Assembly: GCF_026745355.1 (NCBI RefSeq)
Contig: NC_079207.1
Coordinates: forward strand, 30,844,507 to 30,908,506
Direction of reading: 5' to 3'
DNA length: 64,000 bases
Origin: Beta vulgaris subsp. vulgaris
Lineage: Eukaryota; Streptophyta; Magnoliopsida; Caryophyllales; Amaranthaceae
Shown: piece after piece, positions 22,290 to 33,230 of the stretch
Position numbering within the stretch: position 1 is the stretch's first letter
Layout of the letters: every line of letters begins with the position of its first letter
Translations under genes and position numbers: made by a program
Notes under the pieces: model-generated
The model's database searches: none
Seen by the model: only the letters and a program-made list of their open reading frames with translations
What the model was told of the DNA's origin: nothing

Positions 22290-23885
22290 TGGCTCGGATG
22301 AGGGGCCAATGAGCCCCATGCTTGTCCGAGCCGGTGTAGCTTCTTGCTAACTGAATTCGTGACTGGGGAAATTTTGCTCAACCAACGGGGGGAGCCCCCT
22401 TGGGCCGAGTTGATTGGACGCGGCTCGGATGAGGACCAATGATCCCCATGCTTGTCCGAGCCGGTGCCTTCTCTCGCTAAGTCAATCTGGGACTTAGGAG
22501 ATTTACTCAACCAAGGAGGAGAGCCTCCTGGGGTCGAGTTGGTTGGACGCGGCTCGGATGAGGGGCCAATGAGCCCCATGCTTGTCCGAGCCGGTGCCTT
22601 CTCTCGCTAAGTCAATATGGGACTTAGGAGATTTACTCAACCAAAGAGGAGAGCCTCCTTGGACCGAGTTGGTTGGACGCGGCTCGGATGAAAGGCCAAT
22701 GAGCCCCATGCTTGTCCGAGCCGGTGCCTTCTCTCGCTAAGTCAATCTGGGACTTAGGAGATTTACTCAACCAAAAACGAGAGCCTCCTGGGGTCGAGTT
22801 GGTTGGACGCGGCTCGGATGAGGGGCCAATGAGCCCCATGCTTGTCCGAGCCGGTGCCTTCTCTCGCTAAGTCAATCTGGGACTTAGGAGATTTACTCAA
22901 CCAAAGAGGAGAGCCTCCTTGGACCGAGTTGGTTGGACGCGGCTCGGATGAGGGGCCAATGAGCCCCATGCTTGTCCGAGCCGGTGCCTTCTCTCGCTAA
23001 GTCAATCTGGGACTTAGGAGATTTACTCAACCAAGGAGGAGAGCCTCCTGGGGTCGAGTTGGTTGGACGCGGCTCGGATGAGGGGCCAATGAGCCCCATG
23101 CTTGTCCGAGCCGGTGCCTTCTCTCGCTAAGTCAATCAGGGACTTAGGAGATTTACTAAACCAAAGAGGAGAGCCTCCTTGGACCGAGTTGGTTGGACGT
23201 GGCTCGGATGAGGGGCCAATGAGCCCCATGCTTGTCCGAGCCGGGGCTTTCTCGCTAAGTCAATCTGGGACTTAGGAGATTTACTCAACCAAAGAGGAGA
23301 GCCTCCTTGGGTCGAGTTGGTTGGACGCGGCTCGGATGAGGGGCCAATGAGCCCCATGCTTGTCCGAGTCGGTGCCTTTTCTCGCTAAGTCAATCTGGGA
23401 CTTAGGAGATTCACTCAACCAAAGAGGAGAGCCTCCTTGGGCCGAGTTGGTTGGACGCGGCTCGGATGAGGGGCCAATGAGCCTCATGCTTGTCCGAGCC
23501 GGTGCCTTCTCTCGCTAAGTCAATCTGGGACTTAGGAGATTTACTCAACCAAAGAGGAGAGCCTCCTTGGGTCGAGTTGGTTGGACGCGGCTCGGATGAG
23601 GGGCCAATGAGCCCCATGCTGTCCGAGCGGTCCTTCTCTCGCTAAGTCAATCTGGGACTTAGGAGATTTACTAACCAAGAGGAGAGCCTCCTTGGGCCGA
23701 GTGTGGTTGACGCGGCTCGGATGAGGGGCCAATGAGCCCCATGCTTGTCCGAGCCGGTGCCTTCTCTCGCTAAGTCAACTGGGACTTAGGAGATTTACTC
23801 AACCAAAGGGAGGCCTCCTGGGCCGAGTTGGTTGGACGCGGCTCGGATGAGGGGCCAATGAGCCCCATGCTTGTCCGAGCCGGTG
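22290..23885. repeat. 130-bp tandem array (about 12 units) with dyad and dimer pattern
   Basis: Each unit holds GGCTCGGATGAGGGGCCAAT, then GAGCCCCATGCTTGTCCGAGCC, so GGCTCGGA pairs with TCCGAGCC and GGGGC with GCCCC. The rest contains TTCTCTCGCTAAGTCAATC, GGGACTTAGGAGATTTACTC and CCGAGTTGGTTGGACGC. From 22500 to 23180, units alternate between CCTGGGGTCG and CCTTGGACCG forms, a 260-bp higher-order pattern. Units near 23230, 23615 and 23670-23700 carry small deletions. Confidence 0.93.
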
Positions 23886-24388
23886 CCTAAGATTTGGACC
23901 ACTGGCTGAAGTGACCGAGCTGGTAACCTTGAGTGATGAACTAGTAATCTTGAGCTGGTGAACTAACAGTTTCTTTAAACCCGAAATGCCACGTGGCAAC
24001 ATGGATTATTGGGTGCTTGAAAACATGGTCGATTCAACTTCCGGTCATTTATGACCTTTGTGACTTGAATTCCTTGGAGCTGTACCTTTTGATATTTTGG
24101 GCCACTGAGAGCCATTAAGGGGTGAAAACGCCAGTCCGGTCCATATTTCGACGCGGGACACGGAAACGAGGATTTTGCCTAAAGTAGGGAGAGAGGGGAG
24201 ATTTTGTCACTTTTACAATTCTCTCTCTCTCTCTAAATTGAGTTTCTGCTCTCTCTTCTCTACTTAGAGCCTTTCTCTCTCTAAGTCCGAGCTTCATCTA
24301 TTCGTCCGACCAGGTACGCTTTTGTTTTGTTTTTGCTAAGTTTTCTCTTTCGTTTAATAAAATCGGCCGACCCCTCTGTTGATAAATA
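23886..24388 (+). promoter_or_regulatory. Leader region of the antisense gene
   Basis: It contains CT-rich microsatellite tracts (24223-24290, TCTCTC repeats) typical of plant 5' untranslated regions. Next comes a possible donor CAG|GTACGC near 24311, then sequence up to the ATG at 24389. A clear TATA box was not identified. Promoter function is inferred from position. Confidence 0.4.
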
Positions 24389-26775
24389 ATGGGGAGCTCG
24401 TCCGAGTCAGTGACACCTCCTCCCTCACCTCCTTATAATTTAGCCGAGGAAGTGAGGGTATGGGAATGGTATTGGTGTCAACTTTAATAATTCCCGGATC
24501 CCTCGCTGTGCCTGAGGCGCTTTCCCTCCCGAGTACTCCTTCGCAAGCCGAGGAGGAGGATGCCGAGGGTACCATCCCTCTACCCTGGGAGGTGTCCCTG
24601 GCCTATCCCTTTTCGAGGAGTTACTTAGACAAGTATTTGTCTGATGGTGTAGTTAGGACAACTATGCCGGGAGAAGAAGGCGAAGCCTCGACGTCCGGGC
24701 GATCGTGTATCCGGAGATAGACCCCAAGGGCGGACCGGGAGCGAAGTTTCCTCAGCCTCATTAATAAGGCTTTGCTAGAAGATGCCCGGGCCAAGCAGCC
24801 AAATTCAAATAAAGGACCCTATTTGCTGGTCCGACCCGATGCTAGCCATACTTTTTGTCTCCTCCACCCGGGTGCACTGCCTTCTATTACAAGCCATGGA
24901 AATGGCTTTGAGGTTCCCGTGACCAGTTCGAGAAGGATTGCTGAACGCGTATATTTGTGTCTGAGTCAGCTTTCTCCGAACTCCTGGGGCGGAATTCTGG
25001 TTGTCCAGGTGATCTGCGACATTATTGGTGTTAGGCCGACCCTCACTCTCTAGCGACACATGTACAAGCTGTGCGAGATGCCGGCAGGGGACCATGGTCC
25101 TGGTTGGTGGTGCTTCCAGGCTCGGCGGGGCTACCGAACGGTCCTTGACCTTCCCACTTCCCAAAAGGGTTCCGCCGAGGGTTTGCTTTTGTATACCACG
25201 GAGGGGAATGGGGTATCCCACGTGCCTCCATTAGCCGACCAAACCATTGCTTAAACTTCAAGGTGCCCGAGCTATCCGATGAGGAAGCTGTGGCTGCATT
25301 TACATGCAACTGGAGGCCAAATAGTATGCGGGAAGTCTTTGTAGTGGGAACTGGCTCCCGAGCTGCAAACTGTTTAAGAACGAGCACTTCCTGGCGGCGT
25401 TCGGTCTGAGTCCGCCTTTCTAAGTGTAATTCGCAAGAGGGGGTCCGGTTGACTTATTTTTTATTGTTTTATTTGCTATTCTTCTAACTCTTTTCCTTTT
25501 GCAGAAGCTTCTCTAGCATTCATTAAGGAAACCGACCAGGAAATGGCCGAACGACTGACTTCTGCTGCTTTGAAAGCGGCTAGGATTAAGGCCGAGATGA
25601 AGGCCAATAAAATTAACAAACCCTCCAAGTCAAAGGTAAGCACTTTTCCATCCGGCCTGGTTCGGGCTTACATTTCATATTCTCACCAACTTTTTGTGTT
25701 TTTCTAGAACCCTTCCAACCCTAAGCCAAGGAAGCGCAAAGAGAGGACCGAGGAGAGGGTCGAGCTGACAGAGAAGGCTTTGGCCAAGTGGGCGAGAAGG
25801 AGGCTTCTGCGAAGAAGGCTAGGAAGGAGCCTTCTGTCAGGTAAACAGTCCTCGACCCGCTTCCGGAGGGTGACACTCACGTCTCGGTTCACCCCTCGGA
25901 TTTTGAACCGGTCCGGAGTCCGGGGTATGTACCGGCGTCCTCCAACCCTTCCTTGGCCGAGCAGTCTCTGTCTGAGGCACCAGTGCCCTTCACTCAAATG
26001 TCCAAGACGGACAAGAAGCGGAGGATTGCTGATGCCTTGGAAATCCTATGTACCCAGACGGACCGAGATCATATCAACGAGATCAATAGGAGGAACGAGT
26101 CGAGCGAGCTATTTCGCTCCTGGATGGACGTAAGTAAATTTCTTTCACTTTGCCTTTCACCTTGCCTTTTACTTCGCCTTTTATTTTTCAACTACCTCCT
26201 CCTAACTAGCTTTCGTTTTGGCAGTTTTCTATCCGAATGACCAAGGTGGCCGAGAACCGGCTTGCTTTGGTCCAAGAGGTCCAGGAGCTGAAGGATGCGG
26301 CTCGGACGCACTTCGACAAGCTTTATCAAGTCGAAGAGGGCAACCGTTTGGCTGAGCTGAAGCTGGACGAGGCGGAGGAGAAAATCCGGAAGGGCGAGGA
26401 GGCCTGGCAAAAAGAGCAGGGAGTGGAAGGTGAGAGGCCCTTAACGACGCAAGGCAATGCTGATCGGCTCAGGCTTGCTGAGCCAAAGTGACTCGATCCA
26501 GGCGACTTGGACAGGGTCAAGTTCAACTTTCAACGGCGAGGCTCAACTGAAAGAAGCCAGGCAGCGGTCTCCCGCTTCGGAGAATGGTTCAAAGCGTGGC
26601 AGGCCTCTGATGCTTGTACGATTTTGCGCCGACGTGGGCCAATCCTCCACAGATGGGCGAGGACGGGCACTTACCAAGCTAGGTTGCCCTGGCCGACTCC
26701 TACCCTTCAGCTGACTGGAATTCGGTCTGGTCTCGCTACCAGGAGCTGGCTGAGGCCGAGGCAGCCGTGTTGTGA
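24389..26775 (+). pseudogene. Antisense additional gene of Tat element (gypsy-type transposon domain)
   Basis: It runs opposite to gag-pol. It starts ATG (MGSSSESVTPPPSPPYN), followed by frame changes. Next comes the plant putative gypsy-type transposon domain (PF04195-like): GPYLLVRPDASHTFCLLHPG, SRRIAERVYLCLSQLSPNSW, then HMYKLCEMPAGDHGPGWWCF. Introns are visible: GT near 25422 to CAG near 25504, GTAAGC near 25635 to TAG near 25707, and GTAAG near 26130 to CAG near 26224. The last part is a coiled coil (LVQEVQELKDAARTHFDKLY) ending with ...ELAEAEAAVL and a stop at 26773-26775. Such antisense extra ORFs between pol and 3' LTR are known in Tat-lineage elements; their function is unknown. Stops and frameshifts mark this copy as dead. 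Confidence 0.82.
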
Positions 26776-26783
26776 GGCCACAT

Positions 26784-27332
26784 GGTGTCGTTTCTTCCCC
26801 ACCAGAACCCAACTCGTCTCACCTCCAACCCCACCCCCTCCACACCAGGAAACCACCTTCCCAACCTTGCCACCACCCAAACAGCATTCCGCCACCACCC
26901 CACCACCAAAAAATCTCCCTAGAAACCTAACCCACAACCACAAACTACACAACCCGAACCACGAATTGCTACCACAAATCAATCTGACCTACCTCAAAGC
27001 GACCACAAACCCACCCAGTAACCACCCTCTCACCACCAACAGCCAAGATTCAAAACCCCACCATAACTACCCAAAACCCATTCCACCCAACTTGCAGCCA
27101 CCACCAAGGCGCCAACCTACCCCGTAAGGGCCGTAACCACCCTCTCACCACCACCAACATCTGAAACCCCACCATGACCACCCAAAACCCATCCCAACCA
27201 ACTCGTGTCCACCAAAATCCCACCATGTAACCACCCTCTCACCACTATCAAGATGGAAAATCCTACAATAGTCACCCAATTCAGACCCACCCCACCGACC
27301 CCTCACCCACATTGTAACACCATCATTGCACC
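26784..27332. mobile_element. MULE-derived fragment shared with 43665-44211
   Basis: This C/A-rich block (ACCACCCTCTCACCACCA, CAAGGCGCCAACCTACCCCG and more) is nearly identical by eye to the right part of the MULE at 40246-44814. It starts nine bases after the stop of the antisense gene. No TIR is present here, so it is a fragment. Proline/histidine-rich open frames across it are compositional. Confidence 0.8.
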
Positions 27333-27748
27333 TTAGGATTTTTCTCTCTTAGCTTTTGCAATGTTTGGCCTTTTTGTATTTTTGCTTTCAACCATGTATT
27401 TTTTGTAAACTTTTGGTTGTGTTTTGCAACTTTGATCAATGGAAATACAGCTATTATTTTGCAACTTTACTTGTCGTTTTATTACGCAATCTATTCTTTT
27501 GTTATTTGCAATATCACAACATATAATATACAATGGACTGGTTAAGTCTTGTTTGCAACTTTGATCAAAATAATAAGACTGGCTAAGTCTTTTCATTTCT
27601 GGGGTAAAAACCCGACTTGATACATGGACTGGCTAAGTCCGAGTTACATGGACTGGCTAAGTCGGAGTTACATTCGAATTTGCTAGCTAAATCCGACCAG
27701 ATAGCGCTGTCTTTACAATATGCCCCTATTGCAAGTAACAAAAAGAAA
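27333..27748. other. Region between MULE fragment and integrase end
   Basis: Untranslated downstream sequence of pol with short repeats of GGACTGGCTAAGTC (27570-27700). No gene. Confidence 0.5.
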
Positions 27749-28800
27749 TTAAACATAGTATTTTTTGAGGTTGTCTAGGTTCCAAGGTCGAGCCAGGGGG
27801 ACCCCTTCGGGAGATTCGAGTCGGAATGTCTGTGGTTTGAGGACCTCTGTAACCTTATAGGGGCCGTCCCATTTTGCCCCCAACTTCCCTTTGAGATGGG
27901 AGAGTCCGGTAGCTTCTACTTTTCGGACGACCCAGTCGCCAAGGCTGATTGGCCGAGGCTTCACCCACCTGTTGAAGTGCCTTGTGATCCTCTGCTTGTA
28001 TCGGATGGCTTGCAATAAAGCATTGCCTCGTGTTTCAGGCAACAGGTCTAAGTTGACGGGTTTTTCCTCCTCGTTTTGGTCAAACTCATAGAATGTCATC
28101 CGAGGAGAGGGGATTCCCACTTCGACCGGAAGGACAGCCTCGCTACCATATACCAACCCAAAAGGAGAATGCCCCGTGGCTTCTTTTACTGTTGTCCTGG
28201 CCGACCAGAGAACGCCGGGTAGGTCATCTACCCATGCCCCCTTAGCAGCGTCTAGGGACTTCTTGATGCCCTTGAGGATAATTTTGTTGGCCGACTCGGC
28301 TTGCCCATTGGTTTGGGGTCGGGAGACGGCTGAAAACCTTGTTTGAATGCCGAACCGGGAGCAATAGTCTCGGGTCGGCCCACTGTTTAATTGCCGACCG
28401 TTGTCCGACACTAGGGCTCTTGGGATTCCGAAGCGAGTGATGATGTTCCTCCAAATGAACATTTGAACCTGCTTATCAGTTATTGATGCTAGTGGCTCGG
28501 CTTCTGTCCATTTGGTGAAGTAGTCGATAGCCACAATCAGGAACTTCCTTTGCCCGGAAGCTGGGGGAAAAGGTCCGAGCAAGTCCATGCCCCACTTGTC
28601 GAAGGGTAGAACCGCTTGAATGGTGGTAAGGGGAGTGGTAGGTGCTCTCGGTATGTCCGAGTGAATCTGGCAAGAGGGACATCGCCGGACTAAGTCCGTG
28701 GCATCAGCCTTCAGAGTGAGCCAGTAATATCCCGCCCTTAATGCCTTTCTGGCTATCGTTCTGCCCCCTTGATGGCTCCCACAAGCTCCTTAGTGTATTT
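27749..28800 (-). CDS. pol: Ty3-Gypsy (Tat) integrase domain
   Basis: This domain inserts the element's cDNA. An uninterrupted 279-codon minus-strand frame (27749-28588) starts MDLLGPFPPASGQ. The catalytic triad is complete: D2 (MDLLGP), D62 (VSDNG) and E98 (GQAE), with exactly 35 residues between the last two. The C-terminal part has HFNRWVKPRPISLGDWVVRK, then GKLGAKWDGPYKV and LARPWNLDNLKKYYV-stop. Upstream, in another frame, lies the zinc-binding piece (ADATDLVRRCPSCQIHSDIP, 28640-28720). It is the best preserved domain of this element. As part of a broken polyprotein it would not be made normally. Confidence 0.92.
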
Positions 28801-29640
28801 CCCTAAGGACATAGTTTCCTTCCTCGGGGGTTATACATTGAGAAGGGGATGGGTGAAGGACTTCTTATAGAGCTGCCTTTCATGCCAGAGGAACCAACCT
28901 GATTTATGTTTGATCCGGTCGGCTTCTTTGGGATCGTCGGGTAAGGTCCCGTCTCGCAAGTACTCCACAATTTCACCCATCCAGTCCGAGGAACGATTGA
29001 GTACAAGCTGCTCTTTGGCATTTATGCTAGGTTCCTTCAACACTTCCCAAGTTATAGTTCTCGGGGCGACCCTTCAGCAGAACTGCCATCCGAGCCAGTG
29101 CATCAGCCTGTTGGTTTTCCGAGCGAGGAATATGGGTAATCCGGAATCCGGACAACCTTCCAATGACAGCTCGAGCTTTGGCCAAGTACATTCTCATGTT
29201 GTCTTCCTTGGCCTCATAGTTCTCCAGAAATCTGACCCACAATGAGTTGTGAGTCGGATTTGGCTATGACTGATGTTGCTCCGCTAGGATGCATAGTTGT
29301 AATCCGAGGATGAGGGCCTCATACTCGGCTTCATTGTTAGATCCGAGAAACTCGAACTTAACAGCATATTCAATTTTTCTCCCGACCGGGGGTTTGATGA
29401 CCAGCCCTGCTCCACAACCACTCTTTGTGGATGACCCATCAACAAGCAACTCCCACTCCTCTTGTGAACCGACCGGGGTCGAGTTCACATCAGTGATGAA
29501 GTCAGCGAGTGCTTGGGCCTTGATTGCCCTTCGTGGCTCAAATTCGAGCCCAAAGTCTGCTAACTGGTCTGCCCAATCCTCATCCGACTCGAGTGATTTC
29601 TATTTCAATGAGCTTCCGGAGCGGCTTGTCCGGTTAGGAC
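28801..29640 (-). pseudogene. pol: Second RNase H (archaeal-like type) of the Tat polyprotein
   Basis: 29264-29488 reads WELLVDGSSTKSGCGAGLVI then FEFLGSNNEAEYEALILGL, the start of the extra RNase H that Tat-lineage elements carry after their own. 29027-29242 gives the C-terminal half, ITHIPRSENQQADALARMA. Frame changes near 29245-29265 and further upstream break it. Downstream to 28801 lies the linker to integrase. Confidence 0.87.
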
Positions 29641-30120
29641 TTAGATGGGATGTGCTTGAAAGTAGGGCTTGAGCTTCCGGCTCGCCATTACTAAGGCAAA
29701 GACCATTTTCTCAACATCACTGTACTTCGCCTCAGCCCCTCTATAGGCATGACTGATGAAGTAGACAGGATGTTGCTTTCCTTCTCGCTCGGCTATTAGG
29801 ACTGCGCTAAGAGCGTAGTCCGAGACAGCCAAGTAAATAAACAGGGGTTCCCCCGGCAAGGGGGAGATCAGTTTAGGCAAAGTTGCCAAGTGATTCTTGA
29901 GGGTAGGAAGGCTTGCTCGGCTTCATCGTCCCATGCGAATCTTTTCGCTTCAGGGCCTTGAAGAACAACAAGCTCTTATCGCCGACCGGAGAGGAACGAC
30001 CGAGCGCCGCTAAGCAGCCGGTTAGGCGCTGTACTTCCCGAACGTTCCGAGGAGATTTCATCCTAGACCGCTTTGATTTTGTCCGGGTTGGCTTCGATTC
30101 CTCTTCATCCACTAGAAATC
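29641..30120 (-). pseudogene. pol: Ty3-Gypsy RNase H and RT connection
   Basis: 29641-29889 reads PLFIYLAVSDYALSAVLIAE, GKQHPVYFISHAYRGAEAKY and MVFALVMASRKLKPYFQAH, the Gypsy RNase H core. 29873-30112 carries MKSPRNVREVQRLTGCLAAL, the RT thumb/connection segment. The two frames overlap by a frameshift. Confidence 0.88.
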
Positions 30121-30860
30121 CGAGGCACTTTCCCCCTTTAACTCCGAAGACACATTTTTTGGGTTGAGCATCATTCGGTATTTCTTAGGGTGCTCACGTT
30201 TCTTTCAGATTCGCAGGGTGATCCGACTGGGCCTTGCTCTTGACTATCATATCGTCAACGTATACTTCAATGTTCCGACCCAATTGGTCGCTGAAGATTT
30301 TGTTGACGGTTCGCTGATATGTAGCCCCGCATTTTTGAGGCCGAACGGCATCATCTTATAGCAGTAGACACCCTGAGGAGTGATAAATGCCGTATGAACC
30401 CTATCCTTCTCGGCCATGGGAATTTGATGATAGCCAGCATTTGCATCCATGAAGCTGAGAAGGGCGTGCCCTGCCGTTGAATCGACCAGCCTATCGATCT
30501 TTGGCAGAGGGTGATTGTCTTTTGGGCAGGCTTTGTTTAAGTCGGTGAAATCGACACACATTCGCCATGCCCCCTCGGTTTTTTGACCAATACCAGGTTG
30601 GCCAGCCATTCCGAGTATTGACATTTTTAAAGAACCCGCTTCGAGCAGCTTCTTGACCTCTGCGTGCTGCGGCATTTCTTTCGGACCTTGGTGCCTGAGC
30701 TTTTGTTGATTGGTCTGAACCCCTCTTTGATGTTAAGCTCATGACCATGATTTTCGGGTCGAGCCCAGGCATTTCTGTGGCCTCATAGGCGAAGACATCC
30801 TGGTACTCCGTGAGCACTCGGATGATATCTTGCCTTGTTTGGGGGTCCATGGCCTTGCCT
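30121..30860 (-). pseudogene. pol: Ty3-Gypsy reverse transcriptase
   Basis: The RT finger and palm blocks are clear: [60 protein letters not shown]. After a frame change, the catalytic [10 protein letters not shown] is encoded at about 30242-30275. The N-terminal part (30491-30850: DVFAYEATEMPGLDPKIMVM) is in another frame. At least two frameshifts are present. Confidence 0.9.
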
Positions 30861-31199
30861 ACCCTGACGATCCGACCGGGGTCCTGGCCGATCGCGACTT
30901 CTTCGTTATCCTCGGCTGGCTGAGGGCTTCATATTGCTTGGGGTTTCAGTTATGTACACCCCGAGGCTGGTTGAGGGCTGACCCCCTTCATATTTTCTTT
31001 TTTTGAGTCCTTTTGGACGTCGTTGTCCGAGTCCTTTTGGACGTCGTTATTTTTGAGGCTATTCACATAGCACTTCTTGCTGCCTGTTGGTCGCCTTGAA
31101 TTTTTCCTACCTTCCCGTCATCAGTCTCAAACTGCAAGAGGAGTGGTAGGTGGAGATGGCGGCCTTGGCTTTGTTTAGCATGGGCCTCCCCATTATTAT

Positions 31200-31430
31200 G
31201 TTGTAAGGCAAAGGGATGTCTACCACCAAGAAGTCGATCGGTAGGCTTCTCCCCTTACCTTTTCACCCATCCGAGTGGGTAGTTTTATTGATCCGACCGG
31301 GAGGACAGAGTTGCCCCCGAAGCCTATGAGCGGCTGAGCCAGGGGGGTAACATCCCGTTCGGTGTACTTCAACTTTGTGAGGCAATCAAGGGTGATGATA
31401 TCAGCGGATGACCCACTGTCCACCAACACT
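31200..31430 (-). pseudogene. pol: Ty3-Gypsy aspartic protease
   Basis: It reads MLVDSGSSADIITLDCLTKL with the DSGSS active-site motif, then GFGGNSVLPVGSIKLPTRMG. This is the retroviral-type protease that cleaves the polyprotein. The frame breaks into gag near 31430. 30861-31199 holds the weakly conserved protease-RT spacer. Confidence 0.87.
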
Positions 31431-33133
31431 CTTTACCCTTGTATTTGCTACCTTGAGCTCGATGACGAGGGGGTCGTCGTGCGGAATATGCAACGTTCTA
31501 CTGGGTTCCCCAAAGGTCATGACGGGGCAACTGGCTCGGGGGAGCTGGACATCGAGTACCTGATGCTTGAGGTTTTGGAGGTGAGCCTTGCGTGCTCGGC
31601 CGATTAGGCCTCCCGACGCGAATCCTCCAGCAATGACACCGATGAATCCTTCCGTGTCCCCGCTGTTCGACTGACCCACCTTTTGCTTCCCCTTTTCCTC
31701 GCTCGAGCGCTTTAGGTAGTTATTGAGCTTGCCCTGGTCGGCCAAACCATCCAAGGATTTCTTGAGCTCTCTGCAATCCTTGGTGGTGTGCCCACATTCC
31801 TTGTGGTAATCGCACCACAAGCTTTTATCCCTCCGAGACGATGATGTCCGGATGGGCGCTGGCCTGGGAAGCCAATTTTTGTTCCGGATGTCAAAATAGA
31901 TCTCTTTCCGGTTTTTATTGAATCGAGGGTCGTTGCCGTTATCGGTGAGCCGGTCCCCACGGCCCCCCGTTCTCTGATGCTTAGGCTGACCCATGTGACC
32001 CCCTTCATCTTTTCTCTTCTTGGTCCCTTCATCCGAGTAACGACAGATGTCTGTCGCTTGAATGCACCTTTGGGCTCTGGCCATGGCTTCCGAGTAGGTC
32101 TTCACCTCGTTCTCGGCCAGCGACCATCTAAGCCGACCCGGCTGGAGTCCGGACATGAGGGCTGCGAAAGCTACCGCATCCTGCAAGTCGGTGATTTTGA
32201 GGGACTCCTCATTGAACCTTTTGATGTAGTCCGATAGAGGTTCATTCTTGTCTTGCTTCACCCCCATGAGATGAAGGCTGGTTTTTCTTTGTCTCTTTCC
32301 AGCCACAAACTGGTGGATGAAGAGGTGTTCAAGTATGGCGAAGTCAAGGGAGTTTGAATTTTCCCCGGGGTTTGGGTCCCTAAGAATTCCTGACTGAAGG
32401 GGATCAGGAACTTGAGCCCCCCTCCAGTTAGCCTAGGAGGCTGAGAATGAGCCGAGTCCCCTTGGCCCTCTCGGTCATTCGCTTTCTTCTTGAGGAACTC
32501 CCGGGCATCATAGCCTTGGCTGAGGCGCTTCTTGTTGTTAAGGAATTCCCGGGCGTCTTGGGGTTTCCGACCCGCGCCCCCCCTTGGGGATTTGGATACA
32601 TGGGTTTCCGCATGCTGACGGGCCGACCCCTGTCGCGCCGACTTTTCTTTTTCTCGATGGCTTGGGTCTCTCGCATCGGACCGTGGCCGGCTAGGCTGCC
32701 GATCCCGATTAGAACGAGAGTGGTCCCTTCGGTCCCTTTGGGAGCGAACGATTGTGCGCTCTCTGGGCTCATGCTGATTGAGCGGGACGAGTTGCTGCTG
32801 CCTCTGCTAGAGCATGGCCATCATGTCCATCATGCCTTTTTGGAAAGTTTCCTGGAGCTGGGCAGTGATAAGGGCCAGGTCAGTCGCAAAGAGCGGCTGA
32901 GGCTCCACATTCTGAATCTGTTGGGAGACCGACCGGGGGTCCAGAGTTTGGACGGTGGGTGACCTCCGACCCGGAGAGGGGGTCTGCTCGGCCTCCCTAT
33001 TATGTGCGGGTGAGTGGCCTCTCTCTGACCGAGGGACTGGGGGTTCCCTATTATGTGCGGGTGAGTGGCCTCTTTCCGGCCGAGGGACTTGGTCAGAGGC
33101 TTGCTTGCCGCGAGTGTTTTTGGTTGGTGCCAT
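31431..33133 (-). pseudogene. gag: Ty3-Gypsy (Tat) gag
   Basis: The start is MAPTKNTRGKQASDQVPRPE at 33133, about 80 bases from the PBS. A short internal repeat (ERGHSPAHNREPPVPRSERG) follows, then the retrotransposon-gag core (GVKQDKNEPLSDYIKRFNEE, FAALMSGLQPGRLRWSL). A zinc-knuckle-like CDYHKECGHTTKDCRELKKS sits at about residue 170 of the 31401-32306 frame. At least two frameshifts lie between 32306 and 32810. Confidence 0.88.
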
Positions 33134-33210
33134 TGTTAATTGGCGTTCGAAGCTGAGTAGCTGAGGGGGTAAATCTTAATGAGTGGTGGCGAAGTAACTT
33201 TTCGTACTAT

Positions 33211-33228
33211 CCCCACAGACGGCGCCAA
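33211..33228 (-). promoter_or_regulatory. Primer-binding site of the Tat/Retand element
   Basis: The minus strand reads TTGGCGCCGTCTGTGGGG two bases inside the 5' LTR, a common PBS in plant Gypsy elements. Confidence 0.85.
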
Positions 33229-33230
33229 AC

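Noticed and set aside
21594..22350. Four frames of 124-241 residues over the 36-bp array
   Set aside because: Stop-free repeat units read in several frames on both strands; better explained as a tandem repeat.
21711..23885. CRISPR-like regular repeats
   Set aside because: Units are contiguous without unique spacers and lie in a plant retrotransposon.
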